Notes under the pieces: model-generated
What the model saw: the letters and a program-made list of their open reading frames with translations, nothing else
The model's database searches: none
What the model was told of the DNA's origin: nothing
DNA from: Capnocytophaga felis
GTDB taxonomy: Bacteria > Bacteroidota > Bacteroidia > Flavobacteriales > Flavobacteriaceae
Assembly (NCBI RefSeq): GCF_009684755.1
Contig: NZ_BLBC01000006.1
Span: 62,001-126,000, forward strand
Length of the DNA: 64,000 nucleotides
Direction: 5' to 3'
Translations under genes and position numbers: made by a program
Shown here: positions 52,741 through 62,507 of the stretch, piece by piece
How the letters are laid out: every line of letters starts with the position of its first letter
How positions within the stretch are numbered: position 1 is the first letter of the stretch

Positions 52741-54417
52741 ATGAAATTATCATTAACGGCTGTATGGTCGCTCTTATTCTGCTCTTTTTCATTTGCACAA
52801 ACAGATTTTGCCTCTCCGCTGGACATTCCGTTGCTATTATCGGGCAATTTTGGGGAATTACGTCCCAATCATTTCCACGCGGGAGTTGATTTTAAAACGC
52901 AGGGACGCGAAGGACTCAATATATACGCCGTAAAGGAAGGATATGTATCACGAATTAAGGTTAGTGCGTACGGATATGGCAAAGCACTGTACATAACGCA
53001 CCCTAACGGATATACAAGCGTGTATGGGCATTTACAAAAATTCGCTCCTGCTATTGAAGCCTACATCAAAAAGCAGCAATATGCTCGTAAATCGTTTGAA
53101 ATTGACGTCTATCCGAAAGAAAATGAATTGGTAGTAAAGAAAAAACAGCTCGTGGGACTTGGAGGAAACACGGGAAGCAGTGCAGGGCCGCATTTGCATT
53201 TTGAAATCCGCGATGCCAATTCCAATGCACTTAATCCGCTGTTGTACGGATATGAAATAAAGGATAATATTCCGCCTGATGTGTATCAAGTGATGGCATA
53301 TCCGCTGGGAAGAGAAGCCCAAGTGAATCAATCGCAGCTTCCGCAAACGGTAAAACTCGTTAAGCAAGCCGACGGCTCGTATGTTGCGGATAAAATTTTT
53401 GCCAACGGAATGATAGGATTCGGATTGCAGTCCATAGACAAGCAAAATGACACGCATCATCAGAACGGCGTATATAAAGTGAGCTTGGCGGTAAACGGAG
53501 AAACGCACTTTCAGTATGTATTTGACAAACTTAGCTTTAATGAGGCTCGTTATATCAATACATTTATTGATTATCAAACGTATGTTAATAAAAAGTCACG
53601 CGTGCAATTGCTCTATCGTGGCAAAGGGAACAGAATTTCCACCATTTACACAGTCAATAAGAACGAAGGACAGCTTGATGTTCAGGAAAATATGGATTAT
53701 CTCGTAACAATTACTGCCGAGGATATAAAGGGGAACGTCTCCAAGATTAGTATTCCGGTAGAAGGCAAGAAGTTGAAAGTGAAAGAGCCTCGACCGGTGA
53801 TAAACGGAGAGGTTATAGTATCAGGACGCAACCAATATTTCACCTTTGATGGCGGGAATATCTATTTTCCCGAGAGAACTTTCTACGATGATTTTCTGAT
53901 GCAGATAGAAAGCAAAAATGACACGCTAACCTTGCATAATCCGGCAACAGCTGTGCATAAATTATTTAATTTGTCGTTCAATAATACGAAATTCAGCGAA
54001 AAGGAAGCCAAACAAGTGTTCATTGCCCGGTTAAATGAGAAAAATAAGCCGTCAGCCGAACGAACTATTTATAAAAACGGACTATTTACAACCCGAACGC
54101 GTAATTTGGGAAGGTTTACGCTTATGAAAGACACTATCGCTCCCACTTTGCGTCCGTTAAACTTTAAAAACAATGCAACGGTTACTGCATCTGCTTTGAA
54201 AGTGGAGATAAAAGATGATTTAAGCGGCATTGAAAGCTATTCGGCGACGTTAAACGGACAGTGGATTTTGTTTGAATACGAACCAAAGACGCAAACCCTT
54301 ACGTTCGACTTTTCAGACATCGATACGAAGAAGACAGATACCTATAAATTGGAGATGACAGCCAAAGACGGAGTCGGAAACGTGCAAAAGCTCAATGTAT
54401 CTTTCAAAAAGAAATAA
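52741..54417 (+). CDS. M23 family metallopeptidase (LytM-type), secreted
   Basis: This is a 558-residue protein with a Sec signal peptide (residues 1-19, ends FAQ). The M23 domain follows: HFHAGVDFKTQGREG supplies the first zinc His and Asp, YTSVYGHL the active-site His region and GPHLHFEIRD the second zinc His. All LytM-type ligands are present. A large C-terminal beta-rich portion includes Ig-like segments (VKEPRPVINGEVIVSG; KDDLSGIESYSATLNG). Such enzymes cleave or bind peptidoglycan peptides. Long C-terminal extensions of this kind are common in Bacteroidota. Confidence 0.9.
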   Translation: MKLSLTAVWSLLFCSFSFAQTDFASPLDIPLLLSGNFGELRPNHFHAGVDFKTQGREGLNIYAVKEGYVSRIKVSAYGYGKALYITHPNGYTSVYGHLQKFAPAIEAYIKKQQYARKSFEIDVYPKENELVVKKKQLVGLGGNTGSSAGPHLHFEIRDANSNALNPLLYGYEIKDNIPPDVYQVMAYPLGREAQVNQSQLPQTVKLVKQADGSYVADKIFANGMIGFGLQSIDKQNDTHHQNGVYKVSLAVNGETHFQYVFDKLSFNEARYINTFIDYQTYVNKKSRVQLLYRGKGNRISTIYTVNKNEGQLDVQENMDYLVTITAEDIKGNVSKISIPVEGKKLKVKEPRPVINGEVIVSGRNQYFTFDGGNIYFPERTFYDDFLMQIESKNDTLTLHNPATAVHKLFNLSFNNTKFSEKEAKQVFIARLNEKNKPSAERTIYKNGLFTTRTRNLGRFTLMKDTIAPTLRPLNFKNNATVTASALKVEIKDDLSGIESYSATLNGQWILFEYEPKTQTLTFDFSDIDTKKTDTYKLEMTAKDGVGNVQKLNVSFKKK

Positions 54418-54465
54418 GAATTAATACATTAACAATTAAGTAAATAATTAAAAATAAGTAAATAT

Positions 54466-54843
54466 ATGAAACGTATTATTTTTACAGAAAACGCTCCTGC
54501 CCCAATTGGTCCTTATAATCAGGCAACTTTGGCAGGTAATACTTTGTATGTATCAGGACAAATTCCGGTTGACCCAAAAACGAACGAAGTTGTAAAAGGA
54601 ATTGAAGCAGCTACGGTTCAGGTGATGGAAAACTTAAAAGCAGTGCTTGAGGCTGCGGGTGCAACGTTTGAAAATGTAGTAAAAACAACTATATTTTTGG
54701 CAGATATGAATCAGTTTGGAGAAGTAAATGCCGTATATGGCAGATATTTTGACGAAAAAACAGCTCCTGCTCGTGAAACGGTTCAAGTAGCGAACTTACC
54801 GAAGTTTGTTGAGGTTGAAATTTCGTGTATTGCGGTTTTATAA
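54466..54843 (+). CDS. ridA: RidA family enamine/imine deaminase
   Basis: This is a 125-residue trimeric protein that hydrolyses reactive enamines and imines formed by pyridoxal enzymes. The conserved N-terminus FTENAPAPIGPYNQATLAGN and the catalytic Arg in PARETVQVANLPKF are both present. The motif KTTIFLADMNQF is also conserved. It is 49 bases after the M23 gene and ends at a bidirectional terminator shared with hemW. Confidence 0.95.
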   Translation: MKRIIFTENAPAPIGPYNQATLAGNTLYVSGQIPVDPKTNEVVKGIEAATVQVMENLKAVLEAAGATFENVVKTTIFLADMNQFGEVNAVYGRYFDEKTAPARETVQVANLPKFVEVEISCIAVL

Positions 54844-54858
54844 TTCCCAAAATGATAT

Positions 54859-54897
54859 AAAAAATCCGAAGAATTCAGAACGTTCTTCGGATTTTTT
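54859..54897. terminator. Bidirectional terminator between ridA and hemW
   Basis: AAAAAATCCGAAGAA (54859-54873) and TTCTTCGGATTTTTT (54883-54897) form a 15-bp stem, T-rich on both strands. Confidence 0.85.
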
Positions 54898-54907
54898 TGT
54901 GAATTTA

Positions 54908-56053
54908 TCAATCAACGATGAATAAATCTGCAGCAATGCCGTCGGATAGGAACTTTCCTTTGTGAGTTACTACAAGATGTTTGTCTTTGAAGGCAAGCAG
55001 TCCGTTTGTAATGTGCTTTTCGGCTTGTAATTGAATGTAATCCGAGTATTTTTTTCCGAAAACACTTTCAATTTCTTCAACGGAAATGCCAATCATCGTT
55101 CGGATTCGGGTAATGATGAGTTCGTTGTATCGGTCGTTTTGTGAAAGCACTTCTTTTTCTGCAGGAAGTATGTTTTTTTGTATCTGTTCGATGTATTTTA
55201 TGTTGTTGGCGATGTTCCAACTGCGTTCAGTTCCGTTAAAACTATGAGCAGAAGGACCAATTCCCATATATTTTTTTCCAAACCAATAAGCAGTGTTGTT
55301 ACGGCTGAAGTATCCTTCCTTCCCGAAATTGGAAAATTCGTAGTGAATGAAGCCTTCTTCTTCCAAAATAGAAAGCATCGTTACGAAATGTGCGTGAGCT
55401 TGCTGCTCATTAACGTCAGGGATTTTCCCCAGAGCGATAAATTTGTGTAATGCGGTTTTAGGCTCAACGGTTAATGCGTACGCCGATATGTGCGGAATGT
55501 TAAACGACAGAGCTTTACGAAGGTTTTGTTCCCAGCGTGTGTCATCCATATTGGGGATTCCGTAAATCAGGTCGATGGTGATGTTATCAAAGAAATTGGG
55601 AGCTTCCGCAAGGAGTAATTCGGCTTGTGTTGCGTTGTGGGCTCGATTCATAAGGTGTAAATCCGCATCATAAAAGGACTGTACGCCAATACTCAACCGA
55701 TTTATGCCCAATTGTTTCAAATTTGAGAGCAATCCGGTAGGAGAGGAGCTATCTCTGAAAAAATCATCAGGATTTGCTTCCAGAGTAATCTCTGCATCGG
55801 GGCTGATATTGTAATTTTCGTGAACGGTTTGCAGAATGTTTTGTAATTCTTCAAAGGAAAGTATGCTGGGCGTTCCTCCTCCGAAGTAAATGGTTTGTAG
55901 TTGGCTGTTATCGGCTTCTTGTTTTCGTAAAATCAATTCTTTTCGGATAGAATTTACCATTTCATTTTTCCGTTTTAAAGTTGTGGAAAAATGAAAATCA
56001 CAATAGTGGCAAGCCCGCCTGCAAAAAGGGATATGAATGTAAAGACTATGCAC
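54908..56053 (-). CDS. hemW: HemW-like radical SAM protein
   Basis: This is a 381-residue radical SAM enzyme with the 4Fe-4S motif CRRACHYC at the start (SLYIHIPFCRRACHYCDFHF). Also conserved are TIYFGGGTPSILS, RLSIGVQSFYDADLHLMNRA and GIGPSAHSF. HemW acts as a heme chaperone; its older label is oxygen-independent coproporphyrinogen III oxidase-like. It lies 12 bases after ruvC on the minus strand. Confidence 0.92.
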   Translation of the reverse strand: MHSLYIHIPFCRRACHYCDFHFSTTLKRKNEMVNSIRKELILRKQEADNSQLQTIYFGGGTPSILSFEELQNILQTVHENYNISPDAEITLEANPDDFFRDSSSPTGLLSNLKQLGINRLSIGVQSFYDADLHLMNRAHNATQAELLLAEAPNFFDNITIDLIYGIPNMDDTRWEQNLRKALSFNIPHISAYALTVEPKTALHKFIALGKIPDVNEQQAHAHFVTMLSILEEEGFIHYEFSNFGKEGYFSRNNTAYWFGKKYMGIGPSAHSFNGTERSWNIANNIKYIEQIQKNILPAEKEVLSQNDRYNELIITRIRTMIGISVEEIESVFGKKYSDYIQLQAEKHITNGLLAFKDKHLVVTHKGKFLSDGIAADLFIVD

Positions 56054-56065
56054 TATTTGGAAGTA

Positions 56066-56611
56066 TTAACGCACCCGATTTTCGTTCTGTTTGACAAAAG
56101 ATTCCCAACTATTGTATGATTTTTGTGAAGAAACTCGTCCGCTGTTAAAAAAGTGGCACACAGCTACGGCTAATCCGTCGGTAGCATCGAAATATTTGGG
56201 CAATTCTTTGATGTTCAGTAGCTGTTGAAGCATTTTGGCTACTTGTTCTTTGGAAGCATTTCCGTTACCGGTGATAGCCATTTTAACTTTTTTGGGTTCG
56301 TATTCCGTTATGGGAATTTGTCGGGAAAGTCCTGCTGCCATAGCGACTCCCTGAGCTCTTCCCAGTTTCAGCATCGATTGCACATTCTTCCCGAAAAAAG
56401 GAGCTTCGATTGCCAATTCATCGGGATGATAGGCGTCAATAAGTTCTAAAGTTCGCTCGAAAATAACACGGAGCTTTAAATAATGGTCAGAATATTTTTT
56501 TAGTTGTAATTCGTTGATTTGTAATAACTCCATTTGTTGTTTTTCGACCTTTATAAGCCCAAAACCCATTATGGTAGTACCCGGGTCAACTCCTAAAATT
56601 ATTTTTTCCAA
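56066..56611 (-). CDS. ruvC: Holliday junction resolvase RuvC
   Basis: This is a 181-residue RNase H-fold endonuclease. The four acidic catalytic residues are visible in [16 protein letters not shown] and [29 protein letters not shown] is also a family signature. It acts with RuvAB, whose genes are not in the window. It overlaps neither neighbour; two bases separate it from the upstream lipoprotein gene. Confidence 0.94.
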   Translation of the reverse strand: MEKIILGVDPGTTIMGFGLIKVEKQQMELLQINELQLKKYSDHYLKLRVIFERTLELIDAYHPDELAIEAPFFGKNVQSMLKLGRAQGVAMAAGLSRQIPITEYEPKKVKMAITGNGNASKEQVAKMLQQLLNIKELPKYFDATDGLAVAVCHFFNSGRVSSQKSYNSWESFVKQNENRVR

Positions 56612-56613
56612 AA

Positions 56614-57147
56614 TTATTTTACGTTAATAGCGATGGGAATTGTAAATTGCGAACTTACTTCCAATCCTTGTTTTGTAGCAGGAATTACCGGATTTTCTTT
56701 TGAAATGTTGTTTAAGTGCATAGCCAAGATTTCCTCAAAAGATTGCTCGGCTGTTGCCAAAGTTTTACTCACTTTATCGGAAGCTTCCAAACTAACAAGC
56801 ACGATGCTTCCTGAGTTATCAACTTTAATATTTACCAATATTTTTTCGTTAATTGCTTCTAAAGCCTCAAGTTTTTCTTTCTGAAGTTTTTCCGTAAGTA
56901 ATTTTACGAAAGAATCTTCAAAACATTTTTTTTGCTCTTCTTTAGGTAAAGAGTCAGAACAAAGACCTCTAAATACAGGAAAAGTATCCACTTCGTCTTT
57001 GTTTATTTCATTGAGTTTTACTTCAACGATAGAATCCAACTTTGCTTTTTTTATTTTTTCCTTCTCTTGACTTGACAGATTTGAATTATTTCCATTGCAC
57101 GAAATAAACATAAAAGGCAAGCATAAAAACCAAAAACAATATTTCAT
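56614..57147 (-). CDS. Small lipoprotein with TonB-like C-terminal part
   Basis: This is a 177-residue lipoprotein (lipobox FISCNGNN, Cys17). After an acidic segment it has [21 protein letters not shown], which resembles the two-cysteine start of flavobacterial TonB-like domains, and a following strand region [19 protein letters not shown]. The end includes [12 protein letters not shown]. Role unknown. It is the promoter-proximal gene of the minus-strand group with ruvC and hemW, two bases from ruvC. Confidence 0.7.
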   Translation of the reverse strand: MKYCFWFLCLPFMFISCNGNNSNLSSQEKEKIKKAKLDSIVEVKLNEINKDEVDTFPVFRGLCSDSLPKEEQKKCFEDSFVKLLTEKLQKEKLEALEAINEKILVNIKVDNSGSIVLVSLEASDKVSKTLATAEQSFEEILAMHLNNISKENPVIPATKQGLEVSSQFTIPIAINVK

Positions 57148-57173
57148 AAATAGATGTTTTAGAAATCAGGTTC

Positions 57174-57181
57174 CAAAAATA
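57174..57181 (-). promoter_or_regulatory. Bacteroidota -7 box of the lipoprotein-ruvC-hemW group (minus strand)
   Basis: Plus-strand CAAAAATA reads TATTTTTG on the minus strand, 27 bases upstream of the lipoprotein ATG. Confidence 0.5.
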
Positions 57182-57239
57182 GTATAAAAAATGATACAAA
57201 AAAAATAAAACTGATTTTTTTATTATTTGTAAAATTTTA

Positions 57240-57247
57240 TATCTTTG
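57240..57247 (+). promoter_or_regulatory. Bacteroidota -7 box of pyrH
   Basis: TATCTTTG matches TAnnTTTG, leaving a leader of about 130 bases before the pyrH ATG. No gene was seen in this leader. Confidence 0.45.
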
Positions 57248-57380
57248 TGGACTGTACACAGGAATGAATGTAAAAATGTAATTTTGTAAGATTTTATAAA
57301 AAATGATTTTTTGCCAAAGATTAATTTTTTATGCTTTTTAATTCCTTGTTAATCAGATAAGAAAATATAAACAAAAGGAT

Positions 57381-58088
57381 ATGAAATACAAAAGGATTTT
57401 GTTGAAATTGAGCGGTGAAGCCTTGATGGGAGGACGTCAATACGGAATAGATCCGGTTCGTTTAAAAGAGTATGCAACTGAAATCAAACAAGTTGTTGAA
57501 AAAGGTGTTGAAGTAGCGATTGTTATTGGAGGAGGAAATATTTTCCGCGGGGTTGCGGGAGCAAGTAATGGAATGGATAGAGTACAAGGCGACTATATGG
57601 GGATGCTGGCAACGGTTATAAATTCGCTTGCCTTGCAAAGTGCTTTGGAAGAAGAGGGTGTATTTACGCGTTTGCAAACAGCCATCACTATGGAAGCCAT
57701 TGCAGAACCTTTCATCCGTCGTCGGGCGGTGCGTCACTTGGAAAAAGGGCGTGTGGTGATTTTTGGTGCAGGAACCGGAAATCCGTACTTTACAACCGAT
57801 TCGGCTGCGGTTTTGAGGGCAATTGAAATCAATGCCGATGTAATTTTAAAAGGAACTCGCGTAGATGGAATCTATACCGCTGACCCTGAGAAAGATAAAA
57901 ATGCAGTAAAATTTGAGAACATCACTTTTGATGAGGTGATGAATAAAGGTTTGAAAGTTATGGATATGACGGCTTTCACTCTAAGTCAAGAAAACGAATT
58001 GCCAATTATTGTTTTCGATATGAACAAAAAAGGCAATTTGTTAAAGGTGGTTTCGGGTGATAATGTGGGAACTACCGTGAATTTGTAA
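57381..58088 (+). CDS. pyrH: Uridylate kinase
   Basis: This is a 235-residue amino-acid-kinase-fold enzyme that makes UDP from UMP. Conserved segments are [72 protein letters not shown] and [12 protein letters not shown]. It is 43 bases before frr, the usual pair in Bacteroidota. Confidence 0.96.
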   Translation: MKYKRILLKLSGEALMGGRQYGIDPVRLKEYATEIKQVVEKGVEVAIVIGGGNIFRGVAGASNGMDRVQGDYMGMLATVINSLALQSALEEEGVFTRLQTAITMEAIAEPFIRRRAVRHLEKGRVVIFGAGTGNPYFTTDSAAVLRAIEINADVILKGTRVDGIYTADPEKDKNAVKFENITFDEVMNKGLKVMDMTAFTLSQENELPIIVFDMNKKGNLLKVVSGDNVGTTVNL

Positions 58089-58131
58089 AAAGACTATTGA
58101 AAATAAAACTTTGTAAAGAAATTTGATTTAT

Positions 58132-58686
58132 ATGAATGAAGAAATAGATATTATTCTGGACAGTACAGAGGAGGCGATGCAAGGGTCTTTAGCACACTTG
58201 GATAAGGCATTAGGAAACATTCGGGCAGGAAAGGCGAGTCCGCAAATGGTGGGAAGCGTCTTTGTCGATTATTATGGTTCGCAAACTCCGCTGAGCCAAG
58301 TGGCAAACGTAAGTGCCCCCGATTCCCGAACAATTACAATTCAGCCGTGGGAGAAAAAAATGATTCAACCTATTGAAAAGGCAATTCTGTTGGCAAATTT
58401 AGGTTTCAACCCGATGAATAACGGTGATGTGGTTATTATCAGTGTACCGCCTTTAACGGAAGAACGTCGTAAAGAACTTGTTAAACAAGCTAAAGGTGAG
58501 GGAGAAGATGCGAAAATCAGTATCCGAAATGCTCGTCAGGAAGCAAATAAAGAAATTAAAAAAACAGAAGCTTCTGAGGATGTTAAAAAAGGAGCAGAAG
58601 AAAGCGTACAAAAACTCACCGATAAATATATCAAAAAAGTAGAAGAAGCTTTAACGGTTAAAGAAGCTGAAATTTTGAAGGTGTAA
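58132..58686 (+). CDS. frr: Ribosome-recycling factor
   Basis: This is a 184-residue factor that splits ribosomes after termination together with EF-G. Signatures are LGNIRAGKASPQMV, YYGSQTPLSQVANV, IQPWEKKMIQPIEKAIL and VVIISVPPLTEERRKEL. ATG 58132 gives the family N-terminus (MNEEIDIILDSTEEAM); an upstream TTG adds three residues. A terminator follows. Confidence 0.95.
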   Translation: MNEEIDIILDSTEEAMQGSLAHLDKALGNIRAGKASPQMVGSVFVDYYGSQTPLSQVANVSAPDSRTITIQPWEKKMIQPIEKAILLANLGFNPMNNGDVVIISVPPLTEERRKELVKQAKGEGEDAKISIRNARQEANKEIKKTEASEDVKKGAEESVQKLTDKYIKKVEEALTVKEAEILKV

Positions 58687-58709
58687 TAAGGTTAAAATAA
58701 ATTGAGGAA

Positions 58710-58745
58710 ATGAGCAATGGAATAATTTTTCGTTGCTCATTTTTT
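58710..58745 (+). terminator. Rho-independent terminator of pyrH-frr
   Basis: ATGAGCAA (58710-58717) pairs with TTGCTCAT (58733-58740), followed by TTTTTATT. Confidence 0.8.
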
Positions 58746-58894
58746 ATTTGTGAAAGATTAAAAAAAATGTTGTTGCAAATCATTATAACAGAAATGAATA
58801 CACTTACACTTCTTTCATATATCTTGAATTTTTTGAAATTATCTTGATTTTTTATTGAGAAAATATTAATTTTACCACGATAAAACTTTGATAT

Positions 58895-60253
58895 ATGGAG
58901 AAACATTTAATAGACCGATTAACCTCCCCGATTCACAAATTTACTAAACAAGCAAAATCCGGAGGTATTGTATTAGGACTTAATGTAATTATAGCTATTG
59001 TGCTGGCAAATTCACCTTGGGCTGAGCATTATTTCCATTTTTTTGAACATCATTTAGGATTTACCTTTGATGGAAAAACATATTTAAATATGCCATTACA
59101 CCATTGGATTAATGATGGATTGATGGCATTGTTTTTTTTCGTTGTGGGGCTCGAATTAAAACGTGAAATTGTTGCAGGAGAGTTATCAAATCCTCGAAAA
59201 GCATTATTGCCAATTGGGGCAGCTATTGGTGGGATGCTCGTACCTGCAGTCATATATATATCATTAAACCCAACAGGAGAAGTACACGGAGGTTGGGGAA
59301 TTCCTATGGCAACGGATATTGCTTTTTCATTAGGAGTGTTGTATTTATTAGGAGATAAAGTGCCAATATCGTTAAAGGTATTTTTGACTGCATTGGCAAT
59401 TGTTGACGACCTTGGTGCAGTATTGGTAATTGCATTCTTCTATACTTCCGAGATTTCGTTGGCGAATTTAGGAATTGGTTTAGGGTTATTATTCTTGCTT
59501 TATGTAGGAAAACGTATCGGAATACGTCACGTTTTGTTTTATGCATTGGTAGGAGCCGTTATTTGGGGGGCATTTTTGCTTTCTGGTGTTCACGCTACTA
59601 TTGCGGCGGTATTGATAGCTTTTATGATTCCTACTGATGTACAAATGAAAGAAAATGAGTATGTACACAACATAAAAGGTTATTTGAAAAAGTTTAAACG
59701 ATTGGATCCTAATAATAAGATTCCAACACTTACTGAAAAACAATTGCATTTGTTGGAGAAAATAAATGTGGATACACGTAGGTCTATTCCTCCATTACAA
59801 CGTTTGGAACACGCTATGCATCCCTTTGTTACTTTTGTGGTAATTCCAATTTTTGCCTTGGCAAATGCGGGAGTTTCTTTATCTATAGATGTAGATCAAT
59901 TGTTTAGCACCAATATTGCTTTGGGTGTTGCACTTGGTTTGTTCTTCGGAAAAGTTATTGGAGTTTCAGGATTTACAGTGTTTATGGTAAAAGTTCTTAA
60001 ATTGTCTCCATATCCGAGGGGAATGAATCTGCGAAACCTTATCGGATTAGGGCTTTTGGCAGCCATTGGATTCACAATGTCTCTATTTGTAACCACATTA
60101 GCTTTCGAACATCCACTTTATATGGATCAAGCCAAAATAGGTATTTTTGTAGCTTCACTTTTAGGTGGAACTTTGGGATATATAGTTTTGAATAAAAAGG
60201 AAGATAAAATAAATAAAGATGAAACAATAGATATAGGTCAATCGGAAGAATAA
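58895..60253 (+). CDS. nhaA: Na+/H+ antiporter NhaA
   Basis: This is a 452-residue antiporter with about twelve transmembrane segments. The Na+-binding aspartates lie in ALAIVDDLGAVLVIA. Other family stretches are HHWINDGLMALFFFVVGLEL, GWGIPMATDIAFSLGVLYLLG and IPIFALANAGVSL. It exports Na+ in exchange for protons and complements the Na+ pump Nqr. A shared bidirectional terminator follows. Confidence 0.95.
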   Translation: MEKHLIDRLTSPIHKFTKQAKSGGIVLGLNVIIAIVLANSPWAEHYFHFFEHHLGFTFDGKTYLNMPLHHWINDGLMALFFFVVGLELKREIVAGELSNPRKALLPIGAAIGGMLVPAVIYISLNPTGEVHGGWGIPMATDIAFSLGVLYLLGDKVPISLKVFLTALAIVDDLGAVLVIAFFYTSEISLANLGIGLGLLFLLYVGKRIGIRHVLFYALVGAVIWGAFLLSGVHATIAAVLIAFMIPTDVQMKENEYVHNIKGYLKKFKRLDPNNKIPTLTEKQLHLLEKINVDTRRSIPPLQRLEHAMHPFVTFVVIPIFALANAGVSLSIDVDQLFSTNIALGVALGLFFGKVIGVSGFTVFMVKVLKLSPYPRGMNLRNLIGLGLLAAIGFTMSLFVTTLAFEHPLYMDQAKIGIFVASLLGGTLGYIVLNKKEDKINKDETIDIGQSEE

Positions 60254-60280
60254 ATAAGAAATTAGATAACAAATTCATAA

Positions 60281-60324
60281 AGGAAAAACCTCTTCAAGTT
60301 TTATGTTTTGAAGAGGTTTTCCTA
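60281..60324. terminator. Bidirectional terminator between nhaA and the porin gene
   Basis: AGGAAAAACCTCTTCAA (60281-60297) and TTGAAGAGGTTTTCCT (60308-60323) form a long stem with one bulged A. Confidence 0.85.
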
Positions 60325-60344
60325 TTTTATAAAAAGATTAAATT

Positions 60345-61652
60345 TTAAAATTTAGCCGAAAAAATCTTCGGATTGATGTTTAAACTACACCAGAACCAAT
60401 CTTGATAGCCACGTGCATTAGGCGTTTTTTTGAGTGTATTGAGGGCATCTGTGGTAAAGTAGGTAGAATATCCCATTTGTAACCCGATATAAGGCTGTAC
60501 TTTAAGGGTATAAACCAAATCTATTTCGTTACCTAAACCGCGTTTTTTGTTGCCTTTGCTATCGTAAACAATTCCTGCTGAAGCAAAATTATGCCAAGTA
60601 GCAGAAAAGCTGCTTTTTTCACCAATTCGGAAATTAGCCGTCAGGTACGGATTGATAAGTCCGAAGGGATTTACCGCAGGAACGTAATAATAGTCCATAA
60701 ATCCGTAAAATTTATGGTTAGTTCCCGAAAATGGGTCGAAAGCCTTATCTTTTCCTGATGTGTCATCGGCATTTTTTCCGCTCAAATAATCAATTCCTGC
60801 CGATAAACTGAACACATCCGAAAATTTATATCCCATATTTACAGCAAACATATAAGCACTTTTGGTAGCTCCACCGGCATTTTTTCCGGTTTGGAAGTAC
60901 GAAGTCAGCCCATATTTCCAATCGTTTGTTGTTCCCGCATAATGAAACCCGAAAGTCTGCATATTATGAGTTTCATTTGAAACCGCATCATCTCTGAATC
61001 CTAAATTGCTGAATAGTAATGAAATTCGATTACTTTCGGAAATACGATACAGTCCGTGAAATGCTTCTAAATGCTGATAATTCTGAGCTCCTTTGGTAAA
61101 ATACTGACCAGCCGGATTATTGATGTTTTTATCCGTGTAATTTTGGTTGAAGGCAAAGAAACTGCGAAGCAAAAACTTATCCGAGGTCTTCCAATCTAAG
61201 TTTACCGCATCGTGGCTTCTGCCAGCAGGATGCCAATCCAATGAACCAAAAATGCGGTCGTCATCTAAAACAATCATCTGCCTACCGATTTTTGCACTTA
61301 ATTTTTGTGCTATGGGGAAGGAGGCGTAAGCTTCAAAAACAGAGAAACCTCCGGTTTTGTCCGTTACTTGAATTTGAGGTGCTTGCCCCCAAACATTAAC
61401 ATTTTGAAGCGAGAGATAAAATCGTAATCGGTCTGTATTTTTGTAATCGAAATTCAATCTTGTACGATTGTTCACCAAGATGGCAGGTTGTTTGCCTTTC
61501 TCCAAAGGAAGATACGCTCCGTTACGATACTCAAAACGCGGACGGATTTGAGCCGAAAGCGAAAATTCATTGTGTTCCTCTTGAGCATTTGCCGGAACTG
61601 ACAACGTTAAGAGGACGCCAAGTGTAACTGCTGAAAAAAAATGTGTCTTCAT
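60345..61652 (-). CDS. Alginate-export-type outer-membrane porin
   Basis: This is a 435-residue protein with a signal peptide (residues 1-23, ANAQ) and an outer-membrane beta-barrel of the alginate-export/AlgE-like family: SLSAQIRPRFEYRNGAYLP, RTRLNFDYKNTDRLRFYLSLQNV, GRQMIVLDDDRIFGSLDWHP. The protein ends with Phe (NPKIFSAKF), typical of outer-membrane barrels. The substrate is not known; the family name is not evidence of alginate. It is divergent from nrfHA, which shares an upstream region and possibly regulation. Confidence 0.85.
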   Translation of the reverse strand: MKTHFFSAVTLGVLLTLSVPANAQEEHNEFSLSAQIRPRFEYRNGAYLPLEKGKQPAILVNNRTRLNFDYKNTDRLRFYLSLQNVNVWGQAPQIQVTDKTGGFSVFEAYASFPIAQKLSAKIGRQMIVLDDDRIFGSLDWHPAGRSHDAVNLDWKTSDKFLLRSFFAFNQNYTDKNINNPAGQYFTKGAQNYQHLEAFHGLYRISESNRISLLFSNLGFRDDAVSNETHNMQTFGFHYAGTTNDWKYGLTSYFQTGKNAGGATKSAYMFAVNMGYKFSDVFSLSAGIDYLSGKNADDTSGKDKAFDPFSGTNHKFYGFMDYYYVPAVNPFGLINPYLTANFRIGEKSSFSATWHNFASAGIVYDSKGNKKRGLGNEIDLVYTLKVQPYIGLQMGYSTYFTTDALNTLKKTPNARGYQDWFWCSLNINPKIFSAKF

Positions 61653-61680
61653 ATTTATTAGTTAATTTTAAGTTTCTCTT

Positions 61681-61688
61681 CAAATTTA
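61681..61688 (-). promoter_or_regulatory. Bacteroidota -7 box of the porin gene (minus strand)
   Basis: Plus-strand CAAATTTA reads TAAATTTG on the minus strand, 29 bases upstream of the porin ATG at 61652. Confidence 0.5.
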
Positions 61689-61786
61689 TAGTTTGCTGTA
61701 AAATAATGTAAAACTTACAGAATATATGTCTCTTATTTAGAATAAAAATAAAATACCTTAAAATCTTAAAATACTTTATTTTGCTC

Positions 61787-61817
61787 TTGCAAATGTAGTT
61801 AAAAGATTTTAAATTTG
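61787..61817 (+). promoter_or_regulatory. Promoter (TTG-N20-TAAATTTG) of nrfHA
   Basis: TTG at 61787-61789 and TAAATTTG at 61810-61817 are 20 bases apart. The box ends 31 bases before the nrfH ATG. Confidence 0.65.
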
Positions 61818-61848
61818 CAATAATAAGATACAAATATCTTTTTAAACG

Positions 61849-62454
61849 ATGACAACAAGAAATAAAGAAACAAAACAGGTCAAAAAGGGCAAGTATTTTA
61901 AATATTTGATTCCTTCTTTGGTAGGGGTGTTACTTGGATTGAGCGGATACATCTTTTATATATCCAAGGCGTATTCTTACCTATCTGACGACCCCAAAGC
62001 CTGTGTGAATTGCCACATTATGGCTCCCGAGTATTCCACGTGGTTTCACTCCTCACACGGGCGAAACACCGTATGTAATGATTGTCACGTTCCGCACGAC
62101 AATTTCTTCAGAAAGTACTATTTTAAAGCAAGCGATGGCCTACGGCACGCCACAATGTTCACTTTCCGAATGGAACCGCAAGTGATAACAATGCACAAAC
62201 CGGGGCAAATGGTGGTTCAGGAAAACTGCATCCGTTGTCATAGCGAGCTTAACAGCGTGGTAGGTATGGGAAATGTAACGGCTCAGATGGCACACGCCGA
62301 CCAAGGTAAGTTATGCTGGGAGTGCCATACCGATGTACCTCACGGAAACGTTCGCGGGCTGAACTCGGCACCCAATGCCAGAGTACCCCTTGCCTCCGAA
62401 CCAGTGCCTGATTGGCTTAAAAATATGGTAAAAAACCAACAAAAAGGAAAATAA
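61849..62454 (+). CDS. nrfH: Cytochrome c nitrite reductase small subunit NrfH
   Basis: This is a 201-residue tetraheme quinol dehydrogenase with one N-terminal transmembrane anchor (residues 20-38). Four CxxCH heme motifs are visible: CVNCHI, CNDCHV, CIRCHS and CWECHT. It passes electrons from menaquinol to NrfA. It lies 53 bases before nrfA in the usual order. The heme motifs are complete and the protein is full length. Confidence 0.95.
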   Translation: MTTRNKETKQVKKGKYFKYLIPSLVGVLLGLSGYIFYISKAYSYLSDDPKACVNCHIMAPEYSTWFHSSHGRNTVCNDCHVPHDNFFRKYYFKASDGLRHATMFTFRMEPQVITMHKPGQMVVQENCIRCHSELNSVVGMGNVTAQMAHADQGKLCWECHTDVPHGNVRGLNSAPNARVPLASEPVPDWLKNMVKNQQKGK

Positions 62455-62507
62455 TCCGTTTTGTAAGCGAAATATAAAATATTGACTGACAATTAATACA
62501 CTTAGCG